A stretch of 64,000 nucleotides of DNA from Eopsaltria australis (lineage: Eukaryota; Chordata; Aves; Passeriformes; Petroicidae). Shown here one piece after another: positions 39,001-51,301 of this stretch. A program made the position numbers and the translations under genes. The stretch's first letter is position 1, and the number at the start of each line of letters is the position of its first letter. The notes below the pieces were generated by a model. That model ran no database searches. It was not told the DNA's origin and saw only the letters and a list, made by a program, of their open reading frames with translations. Location: the NCBI GenBank assembly GCA_034509425.1, contig JAVTVJ010001191.1:41001-105000 (forward strand), read 5' to 3'.

Positions 39001-42000
39001 GTGGCACAGGAGGCACAGGAGGCACAGGTGGCACAGGAGGGAGGCACAGGTGGCACAGGAGGCACAGGTGGCACAGGACAGGGGCGCCGGGGCTGCCGCT
39101 GCCGGAGCTGCGGGGCCGTGCGGAGGCGCGGGCGGTGCCGGGCGAGCCGCGGTTACCTCGGACAGGCCCTCGCACTGCACGTGGGCCTGGATCCACTCCA
39201 GCCTGTCCGAGTTCTCCTTCTCGCGCACGCCCTCGTTCACCTGCGAGCACAGCTCCTCCGCCTTCTCCAGCGCGTGCTTCAGGTGGCTGTGGTCAGGGTG
39301 GTTCTCGGGGGTGTTCTCTATGATCTGCACACACACAAACCCGGCGTCAGGCTCCTGCCCCTCAGCTCGGCTGCACTGCCTCTGCCAGCCCCACGCTCCC
39401 ATCCCAGGGCTGTGTCTCCAGCACAGCCAGCCGCTGTGTCCGTGTCCCACGTTTATTTTCCTCCTTGACAGAGGTGAGAAATGGGAGGCAAACACTATGT
39501 GGGAACAGCTGGATTGCTGGATTGCCTGCACAGCCCTTGCACCAGGACGCTGCTGCCTCCTCTGACCCACAGCAGCCAAACGCAGAAACGCAGCCACGGC
39601 TGCTGAAGGGATCCCTGGAATGCCAACATCCCATTTATAATTCCCTGTGAAAGCCCTGGGCCAGGTTCCATGGTGTTATTTGGGATGGGAGTGGGAAGGG
39701 CTGTAAATCCCCCAGCAGCAGCAGCTGCACGGGGGGAACCTGCAGCAATCCAGGCTCAGCATCACCTCCCGGCCTGTGGGGAGGGAATGGCTCTGGGGGA
39801 AAGGCAAACACGAGCACAAGGTGCACTTGTTGCTCCTGTTATCTGAATTTGAAGTTTTCATTCAGCACTCATCACCTTCTGGTTCAAACCTCCATTTCAA
39901 ACAGAATTATCAAATCATTTGCCAAAGCCCAAGGAATGATCCCATTTTTATATTGGAATCAAATATTAAAGGACCCCCCACGTTCCCCAGCAGATCAGAA
40001 ATCTCACAGTCTGACACAAATAAGGAAACAGGCCTGTAGTGAAGGTGCAAGCAAAGCAGCACCAAACCCAGCAGGCGTGCAGAGGAACGTACATTTTTAA
40101 TGATTAGTGGGTATCTGGTTACCCGTTGCATAGGCTTTAGTAGAAAACTTGATAGTGGCATTCCTTTACAGCGAGGATCCATGGCTAACCTCTGAAACAT
40201 TAGAGAGGCAAAATCTGGTTAGTCAGGTGGTGTAAACCCTGAAAAATGAGCTCCTCCAAGAAAGGAAAAGGGAAGGCAATAAATGAGCACCAATCCTCAG
40301 CTAAAGCTGCTCTGAGATCACGACATCAGCAGGAGAATTCCCTGTGGTTTTTACAACACTTCTACACCTGCCTTGTCTGGGCAAGAATCCCAGAATCACC
40401 AGAGCTGGAAGAGCCCTTCAGGATCACCCAGTGCCACCCCAGCAGCACCAGCATCACCCCAAACCCTGTCCCCAAGGGCCACATCCAGACTGCTCTGGGA
40501 CACTTCCAGAACCAGCGACTCCAAAGCTCCCTGGGCAGCCCCTGCCAAGGCCTGAGCTCCCTTTCCATGGGCAAATTGCTCCTGCTGTCCAAGCTGAGCC
40601 TCCCCTGGCCCAGCCTGGGGCCGTTCCCTCTCCTGCTGTCCCTGTCCCTGGGAGCAGAGCCCGACCCCCCCTGTGCCCCCTCCTGGCAGGGACTTGTGCA
40701 GAGCCACAAGGTCCCCCCTGAGCCTCCTTTGCTCCAGGCTCAGCCCTTTCCCAGCTCCCTCAGCCTCTCCTGGGCCTCCAGCCCCTTACCCAGCTCCGTT
40801 CCCTGCCCTGGACACACTCCAGCCCCTCCAGGTCTCTCCTGCAGGAGCCACAGCTGGACACAGCCCTGGAGGTGGGGCTCCGTTTGTTCAGCAGATCAGC
40901 TGAGTGAGAACATGCACACAATTCCCAGGGGTTGCTGCTTCTCTTACCTTGACAAACTCCTTGAAGTCGGGCACCTCATCTGTTTTCTGCTGGATGAGGG
41001 CAGCCCCGTTGAGCTGGCAGCTGCAGAACCTGATGTAGGGCTGCATGTGGGGCAGCTGGGCTGTCAGGATGTCCCCAATCATCTTCACTGGCATCTTCTC
41101 CCCAGACATCTTCTTCCTCACACGCAGGGCCCTGGGCAGGGGCAGGGCACGGGGTGGGACAAAGAGCCACTCCTCAGTTATGGAATAAAGGGGTGGGTTC
41201 TTATTCATTATGGGAACCCAGAGAAGGATAAACACATCAGCCACAAGGTTTAGTGCAAGGCACAAGAACCCAGGCTGCACCCTCAGCCTCTCCCTAGTGT
41301 GGTCACCCAGCTGCTGCTGGACTTTAATGCAATGCCAGATCAGAGGTGAGACAAAGAGGAGAGGAATTTCCTTTTCTATTAGTTTAGAAAGAGTTACTGA
41401 TGAGGGAGGGAGGGAAAAACCCCACCACTCTGAGTTTTTGGCCTGGTTTCCTAAGGAAAGGTCCATTGTCATTTGTCCTGTCACCACCACAATGTTTCAA
41501 CTTCTGGGCCATTTTCATTACAAAAATAAGGAGATATTACAAAGCTGTAAAATCCCTGTAAGTTCAGTGAAAATTAGCAGCTCAACAGGGGAAAAGAGAA
41601 GTTTATTAATGCTTTTGCTTCTCAAGGTGGAGGTTTAATTCTCCTGACTCAGTTTCCCTGGCAATGGCAGTGATTTGGGGCAGCAGCACCAGGAGCCTTT
41701 GGAGAGGGGAGCTCTGGGCAGAAATCCTTTGGAACCAGACAGGGAAAGCCCTTGGCAAGCCCTGCTCCTCAGGGGAGAGGAGGATTTGCCTTCTGGAGCA
41801 CGGGAACAACGTGAGTGCAAATGGCACAGAAATGCTGGGCTCCTCTCAACAGCTCCCAGCCAACACTGCCCACAGTTTGCCCTTTCCCACAAGGAGAAAC
41901 ACGTGGCTCTTCTGGTTAGGATTTGTGGAAGTGGCAGATATTGTCATGCAGCTGAAAGGGGGAGAGGCCCAGGGTTCTGTTTTTGTGAAGTGTGTGGGGG

Positions 42001-45000
42001 AAAAAAACCAACTTACTTCAGTAGTTTTATATTGCACATAATCAGCTCCTTCCAATTAACAAAAATCATGGCAACTTCTTTTTCTGTGACCAGCTCAGAC
42101 TCCATCAGTGGCTTCTGGAAGATCTGGGGAGTCAGAAACGAGGCCATTTAGGGTGCACAGGGTAAGTACAGACAGATTTCCAGCATGTTCTGTGTCCCTG
42201 ACATCCATTGTGTTCCCTGGGATGGCTGGGACTAAGGGGACCCTCAGGTATCAGGGCTTTCACAGGGAATGCTCTGGATTTGGAGGGATGGTGGTGTTAA
42301 TTCTGACCTGCATCACCTGTGTGACACCTGGGAATTTCAGCAGAGCTCTCCTGCAAAAGATCCCAGGGTTCCTTTGATAATGCAACTGAAGACAGGTTTT
42401 ACTTTGGCCTCTTTTAGGGAAGTTCTGATCTCTCTGAGAGGCTCAGGTTTGCTTGTCTTGAACTCTTCAAAAAAGGGCTTTTCTTCTCTGGCAAAAGAAT
42501 TGTCCACTGCTGTCTGTACTAATTCCTTTTTCCCTCCCTCTAAAGCCAATCACAGGAAGTGATCACTGAGCCCCACTGTGAGTGTGGGAAATGTGCCTCA
42601 TTTGAGAACATTCCTTTAAGTTTCAGACCTTGCACACAAGAAATAACCACTGAGAGCCAGGAGCAAAAAGGGTTTGCTGAAATGATTCTTCAACCCTCAG
42701 CATCCTGGTGCTGGGATTGGCACAGTCTGCACCACCCTCAGCTGTGTCTATAAACACAGATAAACGAGGGTTGGACTGAGACCCCCCAGGGCAGCAGCCT
42801 GCAGTGAAATGCAGGAACTCTGCACCGTGCAGGGGCTGATTTGGCTGAGGGAGGAGTGGCCAAGGCTGCCCCACCTCTGTCACCAGCTGCAGGTCGTTGA
42901 CATAATTCTCCTCGGTGACGATGAGCTCGTGGATGTAGCCCTGCCTCTTCCTCTCGGTGGGGGTCAGCATGTCCAGCAGGTGCAGGTCTGCACACCCTGC
43001 AAAACACAACAGCACCCGGGGCTTTATTTTGGCTCTTTGCAGGGGGACTCACACCTGTGGCAGCTCCAGCCACGCTGAACGGGCAGGAACTGCCTCCTGC
43101 TCTGACCACTCAATTATTGTTCACACAGCACAGCCCCAGCGGTGCTTCACCTCCCAGAGACTCTGAACGTTCCATTTAACACCTTTTTAATTTATTAAAA
43201 CAAAGGCCATCCCTACGAGTGAATTATCCCCTGGTGGCCAAGTCTAAAGTCCCCCTCACCTCTGCCTGCCCATTGCCAAGCTCACCCTGCAGGTCCCATC
43301 CCCTTGGGTTGTGTCATTCCAGTCCCACAGGGATGGCTGGTGATGAAAAGGGGGGAAAGGACTCCATGTGGTGTGAGGAGAATGCAGAGAGATCCCAGAG
43401 GGAGTTAGGGAAGAGCTGCAGTGACCCTGATGCTCTGAGGGGCACTCTGGAATGATTCCCTCAGCTGATGGATGCTCCAAATTCAGGGTTCACCTTCACC
43501 CCTCTGCCCAAAGAAATCCTGCTCAGGAAGGGCCTGCAGGGCCTCTTCACTTCTTCACACTTCAGCTTAAAACTGCTCCTAAATACTTGAAGGGCTCGAG
43601 CCAGGACATGCAAAGGTCACTGGAGATCCCCAGATTCCACTGATTTGGGTGGATTTTGTTCTCCTTTGTGTTAAAAGCACAGGGAAAGGCTGGCCCTGAG
43701 AGCTCCTCTTCCAGCAGTTCTGTCCTTTCACTGCTGCAAAGCTCCCTTGCACTGATCCCCTGTAGATGGGAGGATTTTTATATCAGTTCCACAATCTCAA
43801 ATTTTGTTTCCTACTCATTTAATTCCATTCTTTCTTCTGGAGGCCGTAATTTTTCAGCTGAGCTTAATGAAGTTCTTCTGAGACTGGAACACAGAATGTT
43901 TTCTTCCAGTTTTTGCTACTTTTGTGCTTCAAATGCAATGCATTTCAAAAAGCAGAGTTGATTTCAAACAGGTGGGAAACGTTTGGCTCTACAAATGATC
44001 TATTTCAACTGTTTTCACACAACCAAAATTCCCCAGCTGAATTCTTTCCCTCACCCCTCAGCAAATTCAGTATATTCCCCGTGGGAACAAACTTTCCTTG
44101 TGGAGACATCAGGCCCCAGGTGACTCTTTCAGTTCTTTGCATATAAAGTTAATACTTGGGGAGCATTTCCTGCATTTTCAGCCTCCTGAATGGAGCTCAG
44201 ACAATGCCAATGGAAAGCTCCAGGTGTAGCAGCATTGTTTCCATGGAATACCAGCTTTAACTGATCTGTGCTCCTGGAAGGGGAATGATGGATTTGAGAA
44301 AAATAACCAAAAAAATCCAAACCCAAAACCAAACCAAACAAACCCAGAAAAGGAGATACAGACAGGCAAGGCTGGTTCCTCTCTGACTCTGAAGACTGGG
44401 AGATGGGATCAGGTTGGGAGCTGGGATCAGGTTGGGAGCTGGGATCAAGTTTGGAGCTGGGATCAGGCTGGGAGCTGGCTCAGACTGGAGCTGGGATAAG
44501 GTTGGCGATGGGATCAGGTTGGGAGCTGGGATCAGGTTGGAGCTGGCTCAGACTGGAGCTGGGATCAGGCTGGGAGCTGGGATCAGGTTTGGAGCTGGGA
44601 TCAGGTTGGGAGCTGGGATTAGGTTTGGAGCTGGGATCAGGTTTGGAGCTGGGATCAGGCTGGAGCTGGGATCAGGTTAGAGCTGGGATCAGGTTGGGAG
44701 CTGGGATTGGGTTGGAAGCTGGGAGGGATCAGGTTTGGAGCTGGGATCAGGTTTGGAGCTGGGATCAGGTTAGAGCTGGGATCAGGTTGGGAGCTGGGAT
44801 TGGGTTGGAAGCTGGGAGGGATCAGGTTTGGAGCTGGGATCAGGTTGGAGCTGGGATGGATCAAGTTGGAGCTGGGATGAGGTTGGAGCTGGGATCAGGT
44901 TGGGAGCTGGGATCAGATTGGGAGTTGAGATCAAGTTGGGAGTTGGGATCAGTTTGGAAGCACAGACACACTGATAAATCTCCTTGAGTCACAGGATGTC

Positions 45001-48000
45001 AGAGCCCTTCACAAAGTGCAATTGAAACTTTGCTTGGAATAGAAGCAGATTTGGAGAAATACCAACTTTATGCCCAAACAATGAATTTTTGACCCCTCTC
45101 AAAAGCCAGAAATTTCATCTCTGGTGAATAAATGTCTGATTTCAGAGCAGCTCCTTTGGTACCAAGTAAACCAGAGGTGTAAGAAACAGCCCCAGTTCTC
45201 CCAGAGCTTCATTAGAGGTGACCCCAGTGTTTAATTGCTTTTCCCTGGGGAGGTTCTTGTTCAAAGAAGTGACGGCCTTGGCCTGAAGGTGAATTCCAAG
45301 CACCAAGGCCTTGGGGGAAGCACTGACGTTGTGAATAATGAACCATTTCAGTGGCTCCCTTGGCAGCCAGCTGTGCTGTGCCACGACAAACACTCTGCTT
45401 TTGGATATGAAATAGCTGGGGGAAAAAGCCCAGATCTGAGCAGAACATCCAGAAGAGACTTTCCTGGTGGGGGATTTTCTTTGTGAGGTGCACAAGAACA
45501 GAGATTTTTCTTGTCTTTGTATTAAAAACACAGAAGAAGAACTGGGTTCCTTTCCAAGTGGAAATGTCTGGCTCGTTTTTCATGGATGCCAAAGAACTTT
45601 GGTGAACTGAATTCCAGTGAGCACAGAATCCTGGAATGGTTGGGGTTGGGAGGGGCCTCAAAGCCCACCCAGTGCCACCCCTGCCATGGCAGGGACACCT
45701 CCCACTGTCCCAGGCTGCTCCCAGCCCCAGTGTCCAGCCTGGACATCCTTGGGCACTGCCAGGGATCCAGGGGCAGCCACAGCAAATCTGGGCAATTCTT
45801 TGCTTCAATCCAGTAAAGCCAGGACAGGACAATAATTAACTTGGTTTGTTCTCAGAGAGTGAGTCCATGCATTCTGCCACTCTGGCTGGACTGGGAGAAC
45901 CAACAGGCAAATGTTGTAGCTACAGATCCGTACCTTGACCTCCCAGCACCACAGACCCTGCAGATCAAAGGGCTCCAGAAATGCAAAAAAATCATTTCAA
46001 ATCTCTTTGTGCAGAGTACAGATGTTGTTCCTCTTCCTTACAAAGTCAGCCCTGAAGATCTGGGTCTCCCAAGAGAAACACTGAGCCTAAAAAAAGATGC
46101 TGCTTTTTGGGAAGGGTGGAAATCACTGATCCACATCCATGGGCTCACTGCTGATTCCTTTTCATCTGGGGAGGTTTTCTAATCAGGGCCACTGCCAGAA
46201 TTCCCTGTAAGCCTCGTGCTGGCCCAGTCTGTAGTGACAAGGTCACAGGAGACAGGAATGTGTCCTGTAAGAGGGAATCAGGAACAGGCAGAAATGCTGG
46301 CACAGTTTTCCTCCAAATCCTTAAGGAGAAGGGAACAGCACACCAGGAGAGCACCCCTTCACTCAGGTAAATTATTCCCAGAATCCCAGGATCCCTGAGG
46401 CTGGCAAAGCCCTGCCAGCCCATGCAGTCCCAGCTGGGCCCTGTCCCCACCTTGTCCCCAGCCCAGAGCACTGAGTGCCACCTGCAGCCCTTCCTTGGCC
46501 ACCTGCAGGGATGGGGACTCCAAAGCTCCCTGGGCAGCCCCTGCCAAGGCCTGAGCTCCCTTTCCATGGGCAAATTGCTCCTGCTGTCCAAGCTGAGCCT
46601 CCCCTGGCCCAGCCTGAGGCCGTTCCCTCTCCTCCTGTCCCTGTTCCCTGGGAGCAGAGCCCGACCCCCCCTGTGCCCCCTCCTGGCAGGGACTTGTGCA
46701 GAGCCACAAGGTCCCCCCTGAGCCTCCTTTGCTCCAGGCTCAGCCCTTTCCCAGCTCCCTCAGCCTCTCCTGGGCCTCCAGCCCCTTCCCAGCTCCGTTC
46801 CCTGCCCTGGACACGCTCCAGCCCCTCCAGGTCTCTCCTGCAGGAGCCACACCTGGACACAGCCCTCGAGGGGCCCCAGCAATGCTGTTCTTTAAATCAC
46901 AGCATTTCAACATTCAACAATCTCAGCACCCACTTCAGATGCAACCAATTCCCCTTAAATCTCGTGGGATGGACCCTGCACTGAGAGACCATCCCAGGCT
47001 TTGCTGAGGACATTGTCTGGGATCGAACAGATCTCTCCACATCAAGCACCTGCAATGGCCAATCCCATTTCTCAGCTATTTTCAATGATTTCAGCACAGT
47101 TGGGATTTCTCAAGCAGAGCAGGGTGTCCATTTCCTGTCAGAGCAGAGCCCTTCCCTCTGAGGTGCATGGAAGGACCTGGGAACAACCCTGGGCAGTCCC
47201 ACCTGCACAACTTGAAGCACTATTTAGAGGTGGAACTGCCCTCTCTGGAAGTGTTCAAAGGTGTGGATGTGGCCCTTGGGGATGTGGCTCATGGTGGTGA
47301 TTCCAACCTCAGCCATTCCATGAGTCACTGATTCTGCCAATCCCGTTCCAGAGGCTGCCTGGGGACAGTAAAATCCCACACGTGAGGGCAAGAATGCACC
47401 CAAAAATGTAAATCACAGAGTTAGCCAAGCCCTGGAATGGTTCAGAACACAGCAGGGAACTAAATCTCACCTCTGAATTGTGCCCCAGGGCCCGTGTGAG
47501 CCCCGGGGCACTCAGGGCACAGCAGCAGCAGAGTCAGGAGCAGCAGCCAGGGCTCCAAGCAGAAGGAACTGCACAGCCCCAGTTCACAGCTATTCCACAA
47601 AGAAAGGGGCTGTGCAGGCTCTTCACTTGGGACCAGGAATGTGGGAACCAAATGCAGTGTTTTAAATGTTCCAACCTTTTACCAAACAATATTTTATTAT
47701 ATTTTCACTTTCATCTGGCAGAAGGACAGCTCCAATATCTACTCTGGGGCAGGGACAGGATCCTGCTGGAGCTGGGCCAGGAGGGATTTAGGGTGGATTT
47801 TAGGGCAAGGTTCTTCCCCCAGAGGGTGCTGGGCACTGCCCAGGCTCCCCAGGGAATGGGCACGGCCCCGAGGCTGCCAGAGCTCCAGGAGCCTTTGGAC
47901 AGCGCTGCCAGGGATGCCCAGGCTGGGATTGTTGGGGGCTCTGGCACTGGGTGATCCCTGGGGGTCCCTCCCAGCTCAGTTCAGATGCTTTGCCCATTAC

Positions 48001-51000
48001 AGTGCCCAGGTGGGCAGTGAAGTCTTGGTGAAACCAATTTTCATTTTGAACTGCACCAGGACAATGTCCTGGAACCCAAAGGTCACTCAGCTCCGTGTTC
48101 AGCTGAGGAGCAGTTTGTGATCCTGTTCTCTGTGTCAATTCAACTGATGTTTGATGCATATTGTCCCTGAATTTACTGAAGTTGTCTAAAATAAAGTTAA
48201 AAAGAAGCCATTTGACATCTGAATTTGCTGCACAGAAGTTGCTATTGAACAAGTTAAATAGCTGGAGTCAACAGCCACAAAGAACTAAAAGGTACTTTAA
48301 AACCAGAGAACAAAACCAGAATTTCAATTATTTTGGTTATGGGAATAAAATGTGCTCAGTGGGCTCATGGGGACAGAAAGTGAAGCCACTGAAGCTCCCA
48401 AAGAATTGAGGTTCAAATAAAACTGATCCTGAATATAAAGCAAAAGGTTCCTGATAAACCAATGTTTCAGACTTGGAGTTGTTTTGGACAGATTTCAATT
48501 ATTGAAAGGAACAAATTCCCTGGAAGAACATCCATGGGAATTCTTTGTCAGGAGTTGAATGCAGAGGGAATTCCCACAAACAGAAAAAACAGCGAAGAAT
48601 AAAATCCAGCAGCACTGGGAGCATCTGGAATGCCAGTCTCCTCTCCATTCCTCAAGTGACAATTCCTGTGCAATGGGAGAAAGGAATTGGCACAGAGAAG
48701 GGAATATAAAGAACAAACTCACAGAATCCCAGCATGATTGGGATGGGAAGGGATTTCAGGGATCATCCAGTGCCACCCCTGTCCCAAGCCCCAGTGTCCA
48801 GCCTGGCCTTGGGCACTGCCAGGGATCCAGGGGCAGCCACAGCAAATCTGGGCAGTCAGTGTCACACTCCCTTTCTCACATATATATTTATATATATTCA
48901 TATCCATCAAGACAAGTGCAGACAGGTAAAGCAGTCACTGCACTGCCCTGTTCTGCAGCTCAGGGAGAATCCCTGAGGAGCAGGAGGAGGATGAAACCCT
49001 CCCTGCCGAGCTATCAGAGCAGCCTTAGGGACTCATGGAGGAAATAAATATTACAGGGATGTCAATGTCTGTCACTTGAGCCACCACAGAGTGTGTTTGG
49101 GACTGTAAATGAGATTGATTTTGTTCTTCTGCCTCGTGTGTGCTCAGCTTGGACAGCAGGAGCAATTTGCCCATGGAAAGGGAGCTCAGGCCTTGGCAGG
49201 GGCTGCCCAGGGAGCTTTGGAGTCGCCATCCCTGCAGGTGGCCAAGGAAGGGCTGCAGGTGGCACTCAGTGCTCTGGGCTGGGGACAAGGTGGGCACAGG
49301 GCCCAGCTGGGACTGCATGGGCTGGCAGGGCTTTGCCAGCCTCAGGGATTTGGGATTCCCTGAGAGTCACAGGGACAGCTCCAGACTGTCCCTCCCCTGT
49401 CACTGCAGAGCTGCCGCCGGGAGCTTTCAGGACTCGGTGATTTTGAAAGGCTCCAGTGGCAGCCCCTGGAATTCACGGGCAGAACCTGCACCCTGCAGGG
49501 CACTGGAGGAGATTTATTTTTCCTCTCACTTGATGTAAAGAGAAATAAAAGAGCAGCACTTGAATCCCCTGCAGCTGAAGTATTGCAAATATTTCAGTAC
49601 AGATTCAAGATGCATTTCTGGCCTGAAGTCACAGGGCCCACCATGTCCCCAAGGGCCAGTGCTTTTAGTCCAGGAAGTTTTTCAACCCAGCAGCTCAGGA
49701 TGGGAAAAGAGAGAGATCCTCTCATTCAAATATCAGTTCATGCACAAAATACTGACAGAGTGGAGTCCAACCTGGCTCCATCCCTTCAGAGAGCACTGAA
49801 AAAATCCCATGTGGGATGTGCTGTTCCATTTCTGCAGTGGCCATGGTGGAGAAGAATTCTTTCCTTATGGTAGAAATGCAGGATGTGTTACCATTTAAAT
49901 ACTGGCCTGAAAAGAAGGAAAATCTGTGCAATTGTGAATATTTTCAGACTTGAGATTCTGGCATAAAACACATCCCAAATCCAGGTAAATCCAGGGCAAA
50001 GAAAGAAAGAATAAATTTATCTATTAAAAGAAACCCTGGACAGGGAATCAGAGAATCCCACAACATCCCAAGCTGGAAGGGACCCACCAGGAGTCCAAGG
50101 ACACGCCAGGAATCCCCCCCATGAGCTGAAGGGGCAAAAGGCTGCAGATAACGGTGATGAATCTGAGTAATTCCACTGCAACAACATTCCAAGGACCCAG
50201 GCAGTGTCACTGGGAGGGGAGAGGGAGCAATTCCATTGAAATAAAGTTCCAAGGACCCAGGCAGTGTCACTGGGAGGGGCAGAGGCTCCAGGCCGTGGCA
50301 AATCCCTCGGCGAGCTCGGCGTGACCCAGCAAGGACACAACAAACACTGTCGGCCTCTTTTGTACGAAGGATTTAATTCTCTATACATGGAACTAATTGG
50401 AAAGGCTGTATTACAGTTGTTAAAGCTGCAGGTTTTTATATATTTATATAATTTACATTCATAGTGATGAAATACTGAAGTGCAACTGAGTAAGGAGCTT
50501 CACTTGTCCTTTGCACCGCAGGACGGGTCGGGAGCGGGGAGCTGGGCTGGGAGTGCTACAGGTGCCAGCAGGAGCTCGGGGACAGTGGGTGGGACACAAA
50601 CCAGGAGTAACTCAGTGGTAACTCGTTAGTAGCAGGGCTCTGTTGTGCTCCAGGCATGGGGAGGAGGCACTGCCAGCACCAGGCATTTCAGCAAGAGCCA
50701 GCAACTAACGCTGCAGAGGCGGCCACGGCTCGGCTACGGCACAGCTACAACTCCACTGAAAGCTCCATTTCATATTAATCTGTATAAATTCCACAGTCTA
50801 GTTTTAAAAAAATGTAAACATTGGAAATTAATTGCAGGGAGAGAGTTCTATACATTCGTTCTTGTCAGGGAAATGACTCGTTCAGAACGTGTTGTTCCAC
50901 AGAAAGCACAACTGAGAGCCCCGATGTCCCCGAGGGGAGCCAGGGGGGGAACTCTGCCCCCCCAGGAGTGACCATTCCCCCATTGCTGACCCAGGGACAA

Positions 51001-51264
51001 ACCCAGGGACACGCCACAAACCAGGCTGTTTGCTCAGTGTTTGCAGCTACAAGCAATGTGCAAAATCAAATGAACACAGCTGGGGAAAAAACATCGCTCC
51101 AGGTTTGCCTGTGGCACGGGAGGAGGGCGTTCCTGCCCTCCACAATGGGTTACACACTCAACAACAACACCTGATACAAACAGTACAGTAACTACAACAA
51201 AATACCTGGAACTGGGCACATTTAAACTTCCTTAAACTGATTTTAACTCCTTCTGTTCTTTTGT

Positions 51265-51301
<37 letters not shown>

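Noticed and set aside
36833..39250. 805-codon - strand frame rich in PPVPPVPPV, and several + strand frames of 340-530 codons
   Set aside because: They are readings of the 9-bp intronic minisatellite; a period divisible by three without stops keeps all frames open. Real ITSN1 sequence appears only at 39157-39324.
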